NCBI RefSeq assembly: GCF_004353825.1
Contig: NZ_SMNA01000010.1
Coordinates: 62,001 to 126,000, forward strand
DNA length: 64,000 nt
Origin: Occultella glacieicola
GTDB taxonomy: Bacteria; Actinomycetota; Actinomycetes; Actinomycetales; Beutenbergiaceae
Direction of reading: 5' to 3'
The stretch's first letter is position 1. Each line of letters begins with the position of its first letter. The notes under the pieces are model-generated. The model was not told the DNA's origin. It ran no database searches and worked only from the letters and a program-made list of their open reading frames with translations. Below are positions 1-10,244 of the stretch, piece after piece. Made by a program: the position numbers and the translations under genes.

Positions 1-207
1 CTGACCAAGGAGGAGATCGAGTCGGTCGGGTACGGCTACCTCGACCTGTCCGAGGCACTGGCCCGGTACGACCCGGCGGTGATGAAGGACGGCTGGAACA
101 CGATGCCCGACGGTGAACGGGTCTTCTACATCTCCACACCGTCGGCCGGCCTGTGGGCCACGCGGGAGAAGCTGTCCCAGCGCGCCGAACACGAGCAGCA
201 CTCCTGA
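1..207 (+). CDS. C-terminal end of an unidentified protein (5' truncated by window edge)
   Basis: An open frame enters at base 1 and ends at TGA 205-207, giving 68 residues with ordinary high-GC codon use. The tail contains MPDGERVFYISTPSAGLWAT, a compact hydrophobic motif followed by a charged end. I do not recognise the family with certainty. A DUF2088/LarA (lactate racemase) type C-terminus is a weak guess from memory only. The next gene (FHA protein) starts inside or just after this frame on the same strand, so the two may be co-transcribed. Confidence 0.6.
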   Translation: MTKEEIESVGYGYLDLSEALARYDPAVMKDGWNTMPDGERVFYISTPSAGLWATREKLSQRAEHEQHS

Positions 208-1817
208 ACGGCGGACCGACCCTGCATCCCGCACCCGCTCACCAGCGCGCCCGTTTCAGCCTGACCGCAGGCGCGGCCGAGTACCTCGCCGCGCCCGCGG
301 ACCGGAGTCTGTGGCCGGACACCTGGACGCTGCAGCGGATCCGGCGGGACGCCCTCGGCGCGCTCGTCCGGGTCTACTGCGGCTGGCCCCGCACCATCGC
401 CGCCGCCGCCGCGGTGCTCCTCGGGGCCGGCGGTGGCTTCCTCCTGATCCAGGGCCACGACGCGATGGACGTGACCGGGCTGATCTCCCGGATCGCCGGT
501 CTCGTGCTCGTCGTGGCCGCCGTGGCCTTGGGGGGCTACGTGCTGTTCACCGGCGCGCGTCTGGTCGCGGCCATGTCCGCCTGGGGGCGGATCCGGCCCC
601 AGGACCGCGTGGTCACGACCGGGACCCTGTTCACGCCCGCGTTCGTGGTCCGGGTGGTCGGGGCCGTGGCTGCGCTCGCCGGCGCGACCGTGCTGATCGT
701 CCGCCAGCTGGACCCGGAGACCGCCCTGCCTGCGTTCGGGGCCGTGGCCATCATCGCGACCGGGATCATCGCCGGGCTCGGGTTGCTCGGCTCGGTGCTG
801 GCCGTGCTGCTCGGACAGCGGGCGCCCAGCGGACCGGGGACCACGTCGCCCCGCGGCGCCGCGGCGGGCAGCCAGTACGAGCCCGGCGCGAGCCAGTACG
901 CGCCCGGGGCCGGCCAGTACGCGCCCGGTGCGAGTCAGTACGGTCCCGGCGGGTACGCGTCGGCCGGAGCGGGCGCGTCGGCCGACCCGCCCCAGTGGCA
1001 GCCCGGGCCGGACCAGCCCGTGGGGCCGTCGGACCCCGCCGACCAGCAATGGGCGCAGCCGCCGCAGCCGGGCATGCCCGACCAGCCTGGCGGGTATCAG
1101 GGCGCAGCCGAGCCGTGGGCACAGCCGCCGCAGCCGGGCGTGCCCGACGGGCCGGACGGGTATCAGAGCGCGGCCGAGCCGTGGATGCAGCCGCCACAGC
1201 CGGGCATGGCCGACCAGCCGGGTGGGTATCAGGGCGCGGCCGAGCCGTGGGCGCAGCCGGGACAGCCCGGCCCGTCGGACGCCGAGCCGTGGGCGCAGCC
1301 CCCGCCCGCGCACCCCATGACCACCGGACACGATCCCGCGACGGCCGGACCTGCGCCGTCGGCGGCCGTAGCGCCAGCGGAACCGGCCCTTGACGGCGAC
1401 GACGACATCGAGCACACCCGCCTCGTGCACCGGAACCTGCCCCCGCCGGCCAAGGAGGACGTGACCCGCGCCGTCCGGGCACCGGAGATCCAGGTGCTCC
1501 TCTCCGACGGCCGGCACCTGCCCCTGAACGCGACCACGCTCCTCGGCCGGGCACCGCAGGCACGCACGAGCGAGCAGGTGGAGGGACTGCTGGAGGTGGA
1601 CGATCCCGCCGTCTCGAAGACCCACCTGTCGGTGCGGATCGAGGGCAACAAGGTCTGGGTGACGGACCGCGCGTCCACGAACGGGACCATCCTCAAGGGC
1701 CCCGGCGGGGACGAGACCGAACTGGAGCCGTGGCTGGAGACCGCCGTCGCCATCGGCGCCACCGTGCACTTCGGGCACGTGGTGCTCTCGGTGCTGCTGG
1801 ACGAGGCCACTGGCTGA
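153..1817 (+). CDS. FHA-domain membrane protein with Pro/Gln-rich linker
   Basis: The 554-residue frame has three parts. Residues 85-230 hold about four hydrophobic segments and would anchor the protein in the membrane. Residues 235-400 are a Pro/Gln/Gly-rich linker with QYAPGAS-type repeats and imperfect 22-residue repeats around QPPQPGMPDQPGGYQGAAEP. The last 110 residues form an FHA phosphothreonine-binding domain, recognisable by LLGR, the S-K-T-H-L-S-V core and the D-R-A-S-T-N-G-T strand-turn. FHA proteins of actinobacteria usually read out Ser/Thr kinases; no kinase is in the window. The start is unsure: GTG 153 overlaps the upstream stop by 55 bases and has no clear ribosome site, but the next in-frame GTG (414) would cut into the first membrane helix. 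Confidence 0.8.
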   Translation: MGHAGEAVPARRTRAALLNGGPTLHPAPAHQRARFSLTAGAAEYLAAPADRSLWPDTWTLQRIRRDALGALVRVYCGWPRTIAAAAAVLLGAGGGFLLIQGHDAMDVTGLISRIAGLVLVVAAVALGGYVLFTGARLVAAMSAWGRIRPQDRVVTTGTLFTPAFVVRVVGAVAALAGATVLIVRQLDPETALPAFGAVAIIATGIIAGLGLLGSVLAVLLGQRAPSGPGTTSPRGAAAGSQYEPGASQYAPGAGQYAPGASQYGPGGYASAGAGASADPPQWQPGPDQPVGPSDPADQQWAQPPQPGMPDQPGGYQGAAEPWAQPPQPGVPDGPDGYQSAAEPWMQPPQPGMADQPGGYQGAAEPWAQPGQPGPSDAEPWAQPPPAHPMTTGHDPATAGPAPSAAVAPAEPALDGDDDIEHTRLVHRNLPPPAKEDVTRAVRAPEIQVLLSDGRHLPLNATTLLGRAPQARTSEQVEGLLEVDDPAVSKTHLSVRIEGNKVWVTDRASTNGTILKGPGGDETELEPWLETAVAIGATVHFGHVVLSVLLDEATG

Positions 1818-3713
<1,896 letters not shown>

Positions 3714-3797
3714 CCCGCTTGCTGCCGGTCCGGGGACGGAGGGTTTCGCCGCACGGTGCACGCGGTGATCCCTTCGGCCGCCGCCGCGCGACGGCCA

Positions 3798-3871
3798 CCT
3801 CGGTCGGCTGACGCCGTTTCCCTCGGTCGGCTGACGACGGCCACCTCGGTCGGCTGACGCCGTTCCCCTCG
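3798..3871. repeat. 23-bp tandem repeat, three copies plus a partial
   Basis: CCTCGGTCGGCTGACG occurs at 3798-3813, 3821-3836 and 3844-3859, exactly 23 bp apart, with a fourth CCTCG at 3867. Copies 1 and 3 also share the following CCGTT. The repeat follows leuA by about 85 bases. There are no unique spacers, so it is not a CRISPR array. Confidence 0.8.
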
Positions 3872-4004
3872 ACCACGTGCCGACCGTCCACCCCGTCGGT
3901 CGGCCGTCACCAGCCGCCGGCGCCCGCCTCACCACGGCGGGCGACCGGTACGGGCCCTCGCGTCGCGACCCACCACCCCCGCGCCGCACGCGAGGTACCC
4001 GCGT

Positions 4005-4047
4005 GAGAGCGCCGCCCCGGCCCATCCGGCCACCGGGCGGCGCTCTC
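4005..4047. terminator. strong hairpin after leuA
   Basis: GAGAGCGCCGCCC (4005-4017) and GGGCGGCGCTCTC (4035-4047) form a perfect 13-bp stem with a 17-base loop. There is no U-run, which is common for terminators in high-GC actinobacteria. It could end leuA transcription. Confidence 0.55.
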
Positions 4048-4317
4048 GCCATGCCGTCGCCGAGCCCGCCCAGCCCTCGCCCTGGGTGAGGGTGCGATGG
4101 TGGTTGCCGTTTCGTCACTCTCGGCGGTGCCGCGGTGATCGAGCCCGTCGTCCGCGCGTCCGGAGGGATGCTGAGGCGGCGCTGCCGGCGGGCGCGCGGG
4201 CGGCGGGTGTGCGTCGTGGATGTGGTGTCAGCGCGTTGGTGCGGGTCAGCGAGTGTCTCCGGTGTGCTGTGCACGATCAGATCCGTCGTGGGCGCTGGGT
4301 GCGTTCGGCCCGATAAG

Positions 4318-4350
4318 GGGGTGTGGTGCGCGCTCGCAGCGCCACACCCC
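4318..4350. terminator. hairpin in leuA-recO gap
   Basis: GGGGTGTGG (4318-4326) pairs perfectly with CCACACCCC (4342-4350), and a G-U pair plus two more pairs continue inwards. Its function is unknown: it may be a terminator or part of a structured RNA. Confidence 0.4.
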
Positions 4351-4502
4351 GCTTCACCCTCGGCCGGTGCCCGCCCGTTCGGGTCCCTTGTGGTGTGATC
4401 GCGACGTGTCGGGCGCGTCGTTGTCGCACCGTTACGGTGTCGCGGCCCTGGGGCGAGCGAGGAGGAGGGTGGGCCTGGGGTGCGGCGTGCCAGGGTCGAG
4501 GT

Positions 4503-4548
4503 GGGTGTGCGTCATCTGATGGCACCACCACACACCTGACGCACACCC
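4503..4548. repeat. 12-bp inverted repeat upstream of recO
   Basis: GGGTGTGCGTCA (4503-4514) and TGACGCACACCC (4537-4548) are perfect complements 22 bases apart. The element ends about 40 bases before the inferred recO promoter, so an operator or a terminator are both possible. Confidence 0.45.
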
Positions 4549-4600
4549 CGGGCGCGCGTCGGGTCGGCCCGATGTCGGTGCGATGGGGGAGAATGTCCGG

Positions 4601-5332
4601 GTGAAGCTCTACCGGGACGAGGCCGTGGTGCTGCGTACCCGCAAGCTCGGGGAGGCGGACCGGATCCTCACGCTGCTCACCCGCGCGCACGGGCAGGTGC
4701 ACGCGGTCGCGAAGGGGGTTCGGCGCACCTCCTCGAAGTTCGGCGCTCGCCTGGAGCCGTTCAGCGTCATCGACCTGCAGCTCTACGCGGGGCGAAACCT
4801 CGACGTCGTCACCCAGGTGGACACGCTCGCCCCGCATGGCCGGGCGATCAGCGGTGACTACGGCCTGTTCACCACGGCGACGGCGATGGTCGAGACCGCG
4901 GAGCGGCTCACCGAGATCGAGCGTGAGCCGGCCACCCAGCAGTACCTGCTGCTGGTCGGGGCACTGCGGTCCCTGGCCGAGAAGGTGCACGCCTCCAGCC
5001 TGGTGCTCGACTCCTACCTGCTGCGCGCCCTTGCGATCGCCGGGTGGGCGCCCACGTTCTCCGAGTGCGCCCGCTGCGACGCGCCCGGCCCGCACCGGGC
5101 CTTCGTGGCGCCGATGGGCGGGATCGTGTGCCCGAGCTGCCGACCGCCCGGTGCCGCGGCACCCGCCCCGGAGACGGTGGGCCTGCTCGGCTCCCTGCTC
5201 GCGGGGGACTGGCCGCACGCGGACATCAGCCACGAGCGGCACCGCAAGGAGGCCTCCGGACTGGTCGCGGCGTACACCCAGTGGCACCTGGAGCGACAGT
5301 TGAAGTCGCTGCGGCACGTGGAGCGGGCGTGA
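4601..5332 (+). CDS. recO: DNA repair protein RecO
   Basis: RecO (243 residues) helps load RecA onto SSB-coated single-stranded DNA in the RecFOR pathway. The N-terminal OB-fold begins [20 protein letters not shown], the usual RecO opening. A C-terminal zinc finger CARCDAP...CPSC is present. I prefer GTG 4601, since it matches family N-termini and GAGAAT (4589-4594) lies six bases upstream as a leaderless -10 signal; a purine-rich GGGGGA overlaps it and could also act as a ribosome site. GTG at 4583 is an alternative six codons earlier. The stop overlaps the uppS start (GTGA), so the two genes are translationally coupled. Confidence 0.93.
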   Translation: MKLYRDEAVVLRTRKLGEADRILTLLTRAHGQVHAVAKGVRRTSSKFGARLEPFSVIDLQLYAGRNLDVVTQVDTLAPHGRAISGDYGLFTTATAMVETAERLTEIEREPATQQYLLLVGALRSLAEKVHASSLVLDSYLLRALAIAGWAPTFSECARCDAPGPHRAFVAPMGGIVCPSCRPPGAAAPAPETVGLLGSLLAGDWPHADISHERHRKEASGLVAAYTQWHLERQLKSLRHVERA

Positions 5333-6132
5333 GGGCCGCCGAGCCCGTCGCCCCGCCGCCGCACCCCACCGGTGCCCGCCCGCCGGAGGTGCCCGCAGCC
5401 CTCGTGCCCAAGCACGTGGCGATCGTGATGGACGGCAACGGCCGGTGGGCGAACGCTCGCGGGCTGACCCGCAACGAGGGGCACGCCGCGGGTGAGGCCG
5501 TGCTGCTGGACATGGTCGCCGGGGCGATCGAGATCGGCGTCACCCACATCAGCGCGTACGCGTTCTCCACCGAGAACTGGAAGCGGTCGCCGTCCGAGGT
5601 CCGCTTCCTGATGGGCTTCAACCGGGATGTGCTGCGCCGGCGCCGGGACCTGATGAACTCCTGGGGGGTGCGGGTGCGCTGGGCGGGCCGGCGCCCGCGG
5701 CTGTGGCGCTCGGTGATCAACGAACTCGAGGAGGCCGAGCGGCTCACCACGGGGAACTCCACCTGCACGTTGACCATGTGCGTGAACTACGGCGGCCGCG
5801 CCGAGATCACCGACGCCGTGCGCGCGATCGGCCGTGAGGTCGCCGCCGGCCGGCTCGACCCGGAGAAGATCACCGAGCGCACCGTGGCCCGGCACCTCGA
5901 CGAGCCGGACCTACCCGACGTGGACCTGTTCCTGCGCACCTCCGGGGAGCAGCGCGCCTCGAACTTTCTCATCTGGCAGTCCGCCTACGCCGAGATGGTC
6001 TTCATCGAGAAGACCTGGCCGGACTGTGACCGCCGGGACCTGTGGGACGCCGTGGTCACCTACGCACGCCGGGACCGGCGCTACGGCGGTGCGGTCGACC
6101 GGCCGGGGGAGGCCGGCGGGCCGAAGGCCTGA
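5329..6132 (+). CDS. uppS: isoprenyl (undecaprenyl/decaprenyl) diphosphate synthase
   Basis: This cis-prenyltransferase (267 residues) elongates allylic diphosphates with isopentenyl diphosphate to make the lipid carrier for cell-wall synthesis. The diphosphate-binding MDGNGRWA motif holds the catalytic Asp (about residue 35). [10 protein letters not shown], and near the end [13 protein letters not shown] with FIEKTWPD, are the other family signatures. Chain length cannot be read from the sequence. GTG 5329 overlaps the recO stop by four bases, and the preceding 25 residues are a Pro-rich tail outside the conserved core. The gene converges on the zinc operon. Confidence 0.93.
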   Translation: MRAAEPVAPPPHPTGARPPEVPAALVPKHVAIVMDGNGRWANARGLTRNEGHAAGEAVLLDMVAGAIEIGVTHISAYAFSTENWKRSPSEVRFLMGFNRDVLRRRRDLMNSWGVRVRWAGRRPRLWRSVINELEEAERLTTGNSTCTLTMCVNYGGRAEITDAVRAIGREVAAGRLDPEKITERTVARHLDEPDLPDVDLFLRTSGEQRASNFLIWQSAYAEMVFIEKTWPDCDRRDLWDAVVTYARRDRRYGGAVDRPGEAGGPKA

Positions 6133-6150
6133 GGCGCACCGCGCCGGGCC

Positions 6151-6167
6151 GCGCCGCCGGACGGCGC
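6151..6167. terminator. possible hairpin between convergent uppS and DedA genes
   Basis: GCGCCG (6151-6156) pairs with CGGCGC (6162-6167) over a five-base loop. The 160-base gap is very G+C rich with several overlapping short inverted repeats, so this is only one of several possible folds. Confidence 0.3.
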
Positions 6168-6292
6168 CCGCGCCACCGGAGATGGCCCGCGTCCTGCCAG
6201 CCAGGGCCCGCGCTCCAGACGGCGCCTGCACTGAAGGGCGCCACCCGCGCTGACGGGCGCGGCCCGCGTTGCCAGATGCCCGGGGCCGAGGG

Positions 6293-6943
6293 TCAGCGAC
6301 GCTCGGCGCCGGACCCCTCCTCGGCCGGCACCGCCGGCCGAGCCGGCTGCTGCGTCTCGGACCCGACCACCTCCTCGAAGGTGTCGATCACGCCGTCGTC
6401 GGCTCCGCCGTCGGGCAGCGCCCCCGCCGGCACCACGGAGCCGCCCGCACGGCGGCGCCGTCGCACCACGAGCGCGACCACACCGACCACGATCGCGACC
6501 ACCAGGGCGCCGATCACGGCGAGGCCGAGTGGGCTGCCGGCGGCCGCGGCGAGGGCCGCCTCCCAGACCGCGAATCCGATCGTCGCGTAGATCGCGCCCC
6601 ACGCGATGGCGCCGGGGATCTGCGCCAGCGTGTACTTCCACCAGGTGATCCGGAGCACGCCCGCGCCGGCCTGCACCATCGACTGGAACCCGACCGTCAG
6701 GTAGCACACGGGCACCGCGAACAGGCCCCAGCGGCGGATCGCGCGGATGCCGGCGTCCGCGCCGCCACCCTCCAGCCAGGTGTGCGCCCGCAGTGCCCAG
6801 CCCTGCGTGGGGTGGGTGCGCCGCAACGCCTGCTCGGTGACGATCCGGCCCGCCCAGTACATGCCCTGCCCGCGCAGCATCGCGCCGCAACTGAGGAGGG
6901 TCATGGTGAGCCAGAACGGGAGTTCGGCGAGGAAGTCAGGCAT
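6293..6943 (-). CDS. DedA/VTT-domain membrane protein
   Basis: The 216-residue protein has hydrophobic segments near the N-terminus, a central block RRWGLFAVPVCYLTVGFQ with later W-K-Y and GAIAWGAIYATIG stretches, and a last helix followed by an Arg-rich stop-transfer run. This is the pattern of DedA-type proteins, membrane transporters or flippases of lipids. The acidic C-terminal 45 residues are variable. ATG 6943 overlaps the zur stop by eight bases, so the gene is the last of the znuACB-zur operon. A direct role in zinc handling is not established; the link is positional. Confidence 0.75.
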   Translation of the reverse strand: MPDFLAELPFWLTMTLLSCGAMLRGQGMYWAGRIVTEQALRRTHPTQGWALRAHTWLEGGGADAGIRAIRRWGLFAVPVCYLTVGFQSMVQAGAGVLRITWWKYTLAQIPGAIAWGAIYATIGFAVWEAALAAAAGSPLGLAVIGALVVAIVVGVVALVVRRRRRAGGSVVPAGALPDGGADDGVIDTFEEVVGSETQQPARPAVPAEEGSGAERR

Positions 6944-7343
6944 CGTGGGATCCACGGCGCGCGCACTGCGCGCAGGTGCCGAACAGTTCGGCGGTGTGCT
7001 CGACGTCGACGAAGCCGTGTGCCTGCCCGACTTCGGCCGCCCAGTGCTCAACGATGGCGGCGTCCAGCTCCACGGTCCGGCCGCAGTCCCGGCAGACCAG
7101 GTGATGGTGGTGCACCTGCTTGCGGCAACGACGGTACAGCGACTCGCCCTCGGCATTGCGCAGCACGTCCACGTCGCCGTTCTCGGCCAGGGTCTGCATG
7201 GTGCGGTAGACGGTGGCCAGTCCGACCGAGTGGCCGGCCTCGCGAAGCATCTCGTGCAGCTGCTGCGCGCTGCGGAAGTCGTCGGTGTCGGCGAGGAGCT
7301 CGCCCACGGCCGCGCGCTGGCGGGTCATGCGTTGCATCGTCAC
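6936..7343 (-). CDS. zur: Zur/Fur-family zinc uptake regulator
   Basis: The 135-residue repressor has an N-terminal winged helix (RQRAAVGELLADTDDFRSAQ, ATVYRTMQ recognition helix) and a C-terminal metal-binding dimerisation domain with KQVHHHHLVCRDCGR and a terminal C-A-Q-C. The two CxxC pairs make the structural zinc site. Its place inside a zinc ABC transporter operon, and the Fur-type box at the znuA promoter, argue for Zur rather than Fur. GTG 7343 overlaps the znuB stop by four bases; ATG 7337 is an alternative. It should repress the operon it belongs to when zinc is plentiful. Confidence 0.9.
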   Translation of the reverse strand: MTMQRMTRQRAAVGELLADTDDFRSAQQLHEMLREAGHSVGLATVYRTMQTLAENGDVDVLRNAEGESLYRRCRKQVHHHHLVCRDCGRTVELDAAIVEHWAAEVGQAHGFVDVEHTAELFGTCAQCARRGSHDA

Positions 7344-8266
7344 TCCCGAGCACCGGCCTTGCTGACGTTGACGTCGTCATCCATGTCCGGATGAGGATCG
7401 GCGGCGCGCCCCCGCCCGGCGCTCAGCAGCGGACGGACGGCCGCTACTACAGCGTAGACGCAGATCGCCAGGACAACGATCGTCGCTCCCGGCGCGAGCC
7501 GCTGGAAGAACGTGATCACGAGGCCGATGACGCACACCGCGGCCCCGACTCCCATCGCCGTGAACATGGTGCGCCGGAACGAGGACGTGACCAGTTGGGC
7601 GATGGCGACCGGCACGATCATCAGCGCGCTCACCAGCAGCAGCCCGACCACGCGCATCGAGACCGTCACGGTCAGCGCCGCGACCACGGCGATCAGGATG
7701 TTCAGGACCTGCACGGGCAGGCCGGTGGACCGGGCGAACTCCTCGTCCTGGGAGACCGCGAACAGGGCGGTCCGCAGCCCGATGCCGACGGCCATGATGA
7801 CGGCGGCCATCACGATGGTCATGATCAGGTCGCCGGTGGTGATGGTCGCCAGGGAGCCGAACAGGTAGCCGGTCAGGTTCGCGTTCGTGCCGCCGGCGAT
7901 GCTGATGATGACGACGCCGCCGGCGATGCCGCCGTAGAACAGCAGGGCGAGCGCGACGTCACCGCTGGTGCGCCCGCGGGAGCGGACCACCTCGATGAGG
8001 ATGGCACCGATGACGGCCGCGACGACGGCGCCCAGCACCGCGTAGGCGTCGTTCGGTTCGGCGCCGGTCCAGGAACCGACGAGCCAGCCCATGGCGACGC
8101 CCGTGAGCGCGACGTGACCGACGCCGTCGCCCAGCAGGGACAGCCTCCGCTGCACCAGGTACGTGCCGATCACCGGCGCGGCCAGGCCGACCACGAGGGC
8201 GGCGAGCAGGGACCGCTGCAGCATCGGGCTGGAGATGACGGCGATCAGTTCGTCGAGCAGGTTCAT
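7340..8266 (-). CDS. znuB: zinc ABC transporter permease
   Basis: The 308-residue integral membrane protein of the ABC-3 family has about eight hydrophobic segments and the motif LVQRRLSLLGDGVGHVALTG near residue 35, characteristic of ZnuB/MntB permeases. It forms the channel for zinc delivered by ZnuA and is driven by ZnuC. The start ATG 8266 overlaps the znuC stop (ATGA), and its end overlaps the zur start. Metal specificity is inferred from the Zur context and the His-rich ZnuA. Confidence 0.92.
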   Translation of the reverse strand: MNLLDELIAVISSPMLQRSLLAALVVGLAAPVIGTYLVQRRLSLLGDGVGHVALTGVAMGWLVGSWTGAEPNDAYAVLGAVVAAVIGAILIEVVRSRGRTSGDVALALLFYGGIAGGVVIISIAGGTNANLTGYLFGSLATITTGDLIMTIVMAAVIMAVGIGLRTALFAVSQDEEFARSTGLPVQVLNILIAVVAALTVTVSMRVVGLLLVSALMIVPVAIAQLVTSSFRRTMFTAMGVGAAVCVIGLVITFFQRLAPGATIVVLAICVYAVVAAVRPLLSAGRGRAADPHPDMDDDVNVSKAGARE

Positions 8267-9048
8267 GGCAGCGACCTCGGGGTGACGGCCTCGTGGACGT
8301 CGGCTCTCTCGTGGTGGCCGTGGTCGAGATGGACGTGTTCGTGGTCCGCGTCACCGTGGCCGGGCGCCGGCGCCGGGATGCCGCCGTCGTGTGCGACCTG
8401 GCCGTGGCGCAGCACGACGCACCGCTGGATGAGCGGACGGATCGGGCCGAGCTCGTGAAGCACGATGCCCACGGTGATGCCCTCGGACTGGAGGGTGGCC
8501 AGGAGCCTGGCGAAGGTCTGCTGGGTGGGGCGGTCCACCCCGGCCATCGGCTCGTCGAGGAGCAGCAGATCCGGGCGGCGCACGAGGGCGCGGGCGATCG
8601 CCACCCGCTGCTGCTGCCCGCCGGAGAGCTGGTGCAGAGGGCTGTTCGCGCGATCGCCGAGGTCGACGGACTCGAGTGCGGCCAGGCCCCGGGCGCGCCC
8701 GCCCCGGGGGACGTGCCAACGCCGGTCGTTGAGCAACCCGGTCAGGACCACCTCCAGGGCGGTGGCGGGGATACCGGAGCCGACGGCGGCGCGTTGCGGC
8801 ACGTAGCCGATCCGCGGCCAGGGGATCTGCCGCCGTTGGGTGCGCACGGAGGTCCCGAACAGGCGGGCGTCGCCGCCGGTGATCGGGACCAGGCCGAGCA
8901 GGGAGCGCATCAGCGTCGACTTGCCGGAGCCGTTCGCGCCGAGGAGGGCGACGACCTCGCCCTCACCGACGGTCAGGTTGATGCCGCGCAGGATCGTCGC
9001 GGAGCCCAGGTCGACCCGCAGGTCCGTCACCGAGATGAGGTCGCTCAT
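8263..9048 (-). CDS. znuC: zinc ABC transporter ATP-binding protein
   Basis: This 261-residue ATPase has Walker A GANGSGKST, signature LSGGQQQR and Walker B LLLLDEPMAGVD in order. The last 35 residues are rich in His and Asp (DHEHVHLDHGHH), which may buffer zinc near the membrane. ATG 9048 is used because it overlaps the znuA stop (ATGA) and opens directly with the conserved ISVTDLRVDLG strand. It powers import through ZnuB. Confidence 0.93.
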   Translation of the reverse strand: MSDLISVTDLRVDLGSATILRGINLTVGEGEVVALLGANGSGKSTLMRSLLGLVPITGGDARLFGTSVRTQRRQIPWPRIGYVPQRAAVGSGIPATALEVVLTGLLNDRRWHVPRGGRARGLAALESVDLGDRANSPLHQLSGGQQQRVAIARALVRRPDLLLLDEPMAGVDRPTQQTFARLLATLQSEGITVGIVLHELGPIRPLIQRCVVLRHGQVAHDGGIPAPAPGHGDADHEHVHLDHGHHERADVHEAVTPRSLP

Positions 9049-10025
9049 GCGCAGCCGAGCGCCCCCGTCAGTTCGTCCAGGTTGGTTCGCATCACCGAAA
9101 GATAGTCCTGTTCGGGATCGGTCAGCCCTTCGATGGGGTCGAGGACGCCGACGTCGATGCCGAGATCCTCGGCGAGGACCTCCGCGACCTTCGGGCTGAC
9201 CAGGGTCTCGGTGAAGATGGTGGTCACGCCCGCGTCCTCGACGATGTGACCGATCTCGGTGAGTCGGGCCGGTGCGGGCTCGCTCTCGGGGTCCAGGCCG
9301 GAGATGCCCACCTGGGTCAGGCCGTACCGGTCGGTGAGGTAGCCGAACGCGGCGTGCGAGACCACGATGACGTCGCGCTCGCAAGTGCCCAGCGCGGCGG
9401 TGTACTCCTCGTCGAGGCCGGTCAGCTCCGCGGTGAGCGCCTGCGCGTTCGCGGAGTAGGTCTCGGCGTTGTCCGGGTCGGCCTCGGCGAAGGCGTCCGC
9501 GACGGCGTCGGTGACGGCCGCGAGCCGGGTCGGGTCGAGCCAGAAGTGAGGGTCCTCGCCCTCGAGGGAGTGGTCGTGCCCGTCATCGGCCCCGTGCTCC
9601 TCCGCGTGCTCGTCGTCGTGCTCCTCCGCGTGCTCGGACTCCTCGCTCCCGTGGATCACCAGGTCGGCCGTATCGGCCGCGTCCAGGAGCGACGGGCCGT
9701 CCGTCTCGGCCAGGGCGTCGTCGACCGCGGGCTGGAACCCGGACAGGTACACCACGACATCCGCGTCCTCCAGGCTGAGCACGTCGACGGGGGAGAGCTC
9801 CAGGTCGTGCGGCTCCGCGCCGGCCGGCGTCAGGTTCGAGACCTCGACCAGGTCACCGCCGACCTGCTCGGCCACGAACTGCAGCGGGTAGAACGTGGTC
9901 AGCACCGTCGGCACGCCCGCCGGGCCGCCTGTCCCGCTGTCCGATGCTCCGCCACAGCCGGCCAGCACCAGGGCGGTCACGGCGGTCAGGGCGGGCAGGG
10001 CGAGGGCTCGGCGAGCGATGTGCAT
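9045..10025 (-). CDS. znuA: zinc-binding lipoprotein of the ABC transporter
   Basis: The 326-residue cluster A-I substrate-binding protein begins MHIARRALALP and has a lipobox LVLAGC around residue 20, so it is a membrane-anchored lipoprotein. A long His/Asp/Glu-rich loop (roughly residues 118-150, with repeated EEH and HDHS) precedes PHFWLDP, which is typical of ZnuA and not of manganese-binding relatives. Later metal ligands lie in VVSHAAFGYL and the FTETLVSPK region. ATG 10025 is chosen over ATG 10034 and GTG 10040 because the promoter and Zur box lie directly against it (see 10025-10062). It starts a five-gene overlapping operon. Confidence 0.93.
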   Translation of the reverse strand: MHIARRALALPALTAVTALVLAGCGGASDSGTGGPAGVPTVLTTFYPLQFVAEQVGGDLVEVSNLTPAGAEPHDLELSPVDVLSLEDADVVVYLSGFQPAVDDALAETDGPSLLDAADTADLVIHGSEESEHAEEHDDEHAEEHGADDGHDHSLEGEDPHFWLDPTRLAAVTDAVADAFAEADPDNAETYSANAQALTAELTGLDEEYTAALGTCERDVIVVSHAAFGYLTDRYGLTQVGISGLDPESEPAPARLTEIGHIVEDAGVTTIFTETLVSPKVAEVLAEDLGIDVGVLDPIEGLTDPEQDYLSVMRTNLDELTGALGCA

Positions 10026-10062
10026 GGGAACCATTCTCACTTGCGGTTCGCGATGGTGTCAA
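10025..10062 (-). promoter_or_regulatory. znuA promoter with overlapping Zur box
   Basis: Read on the minus strand, TTGACA (10062-10057) is followed after 18 bases by GAGAAT (10038-10033), a -35/-10 pair, and the start codon ATG 10025 lies seven bases further on. The 15-mer TGAGAATGGTTCCCA (10039-10025) matches the actinobacterial Zur-box pattern TGRRAATGRTTYYCA at every position and covers the -10 and the presumed transcription start. Zinc-loaded Zur would block polymerase directly. Confidence 0.8.
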
Positions 10063-10150
10063 AGTGACCTGCGCCTCAGCCCGACGGCGTGCGGGACTGC
10101 CCGACGGCACAGGGGGCCTGCCCGAACGCGGCCGGGCGGCCACCGGCGGG

Positions 10151-10220
10151 TAGCCTGTCCGTGGGTCTCGCCCAGGCCAGCCAGGCCCGGGCCCGCACGT
10201 CCGGAGCCAGCCAGGCCCGG
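10151..10220 (+). promoter_or_regulatory. possible glyS promoter and repeated leader
   Basis: TAGCCT (10151-10156) is a plausible -10 hexamer about 90 bases before glyS. The leader contains two direct copies of GCCAGCCAGGCCCGG (10176-10190 and 10206-10220), 30 bases apart. No T-box structure was recognised. Confidence 0.35.
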
Positions 10221-10244
10221 ACACACATCCAGGAGTGAGTTCAG

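Larger units (their letters stand above)
3714..4600. other. 887-base intergenic stretch between leuA and recO
   Basis: No convincing protein gene is seen on either strand. The first part (3798-3871) is a 23-bp tandem repeat. The rest carries three strong inverted repeats (4005-4047, 4318-4350, 4503-4548), annotated separately. The 4200-4330 part is rich in G and T, unlike flanking genes. Part of the gap may encode an untranslated RNA, but nothing here matches an RNA family I can name. Confidence 0.5.

Noticed and set aside
3798-3871. CRISPR-like spaced repeats after leuA
   Set aside because: The 16-bp units have only 7-bp intervals, partly repeated themselves, and no cas gene is near.
10041-10244. 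T-box before glycyl-tRNA synthetase
   Set aside because: No T-box sequence or antiterminator was recognised in the leader, only a short direct repeat.
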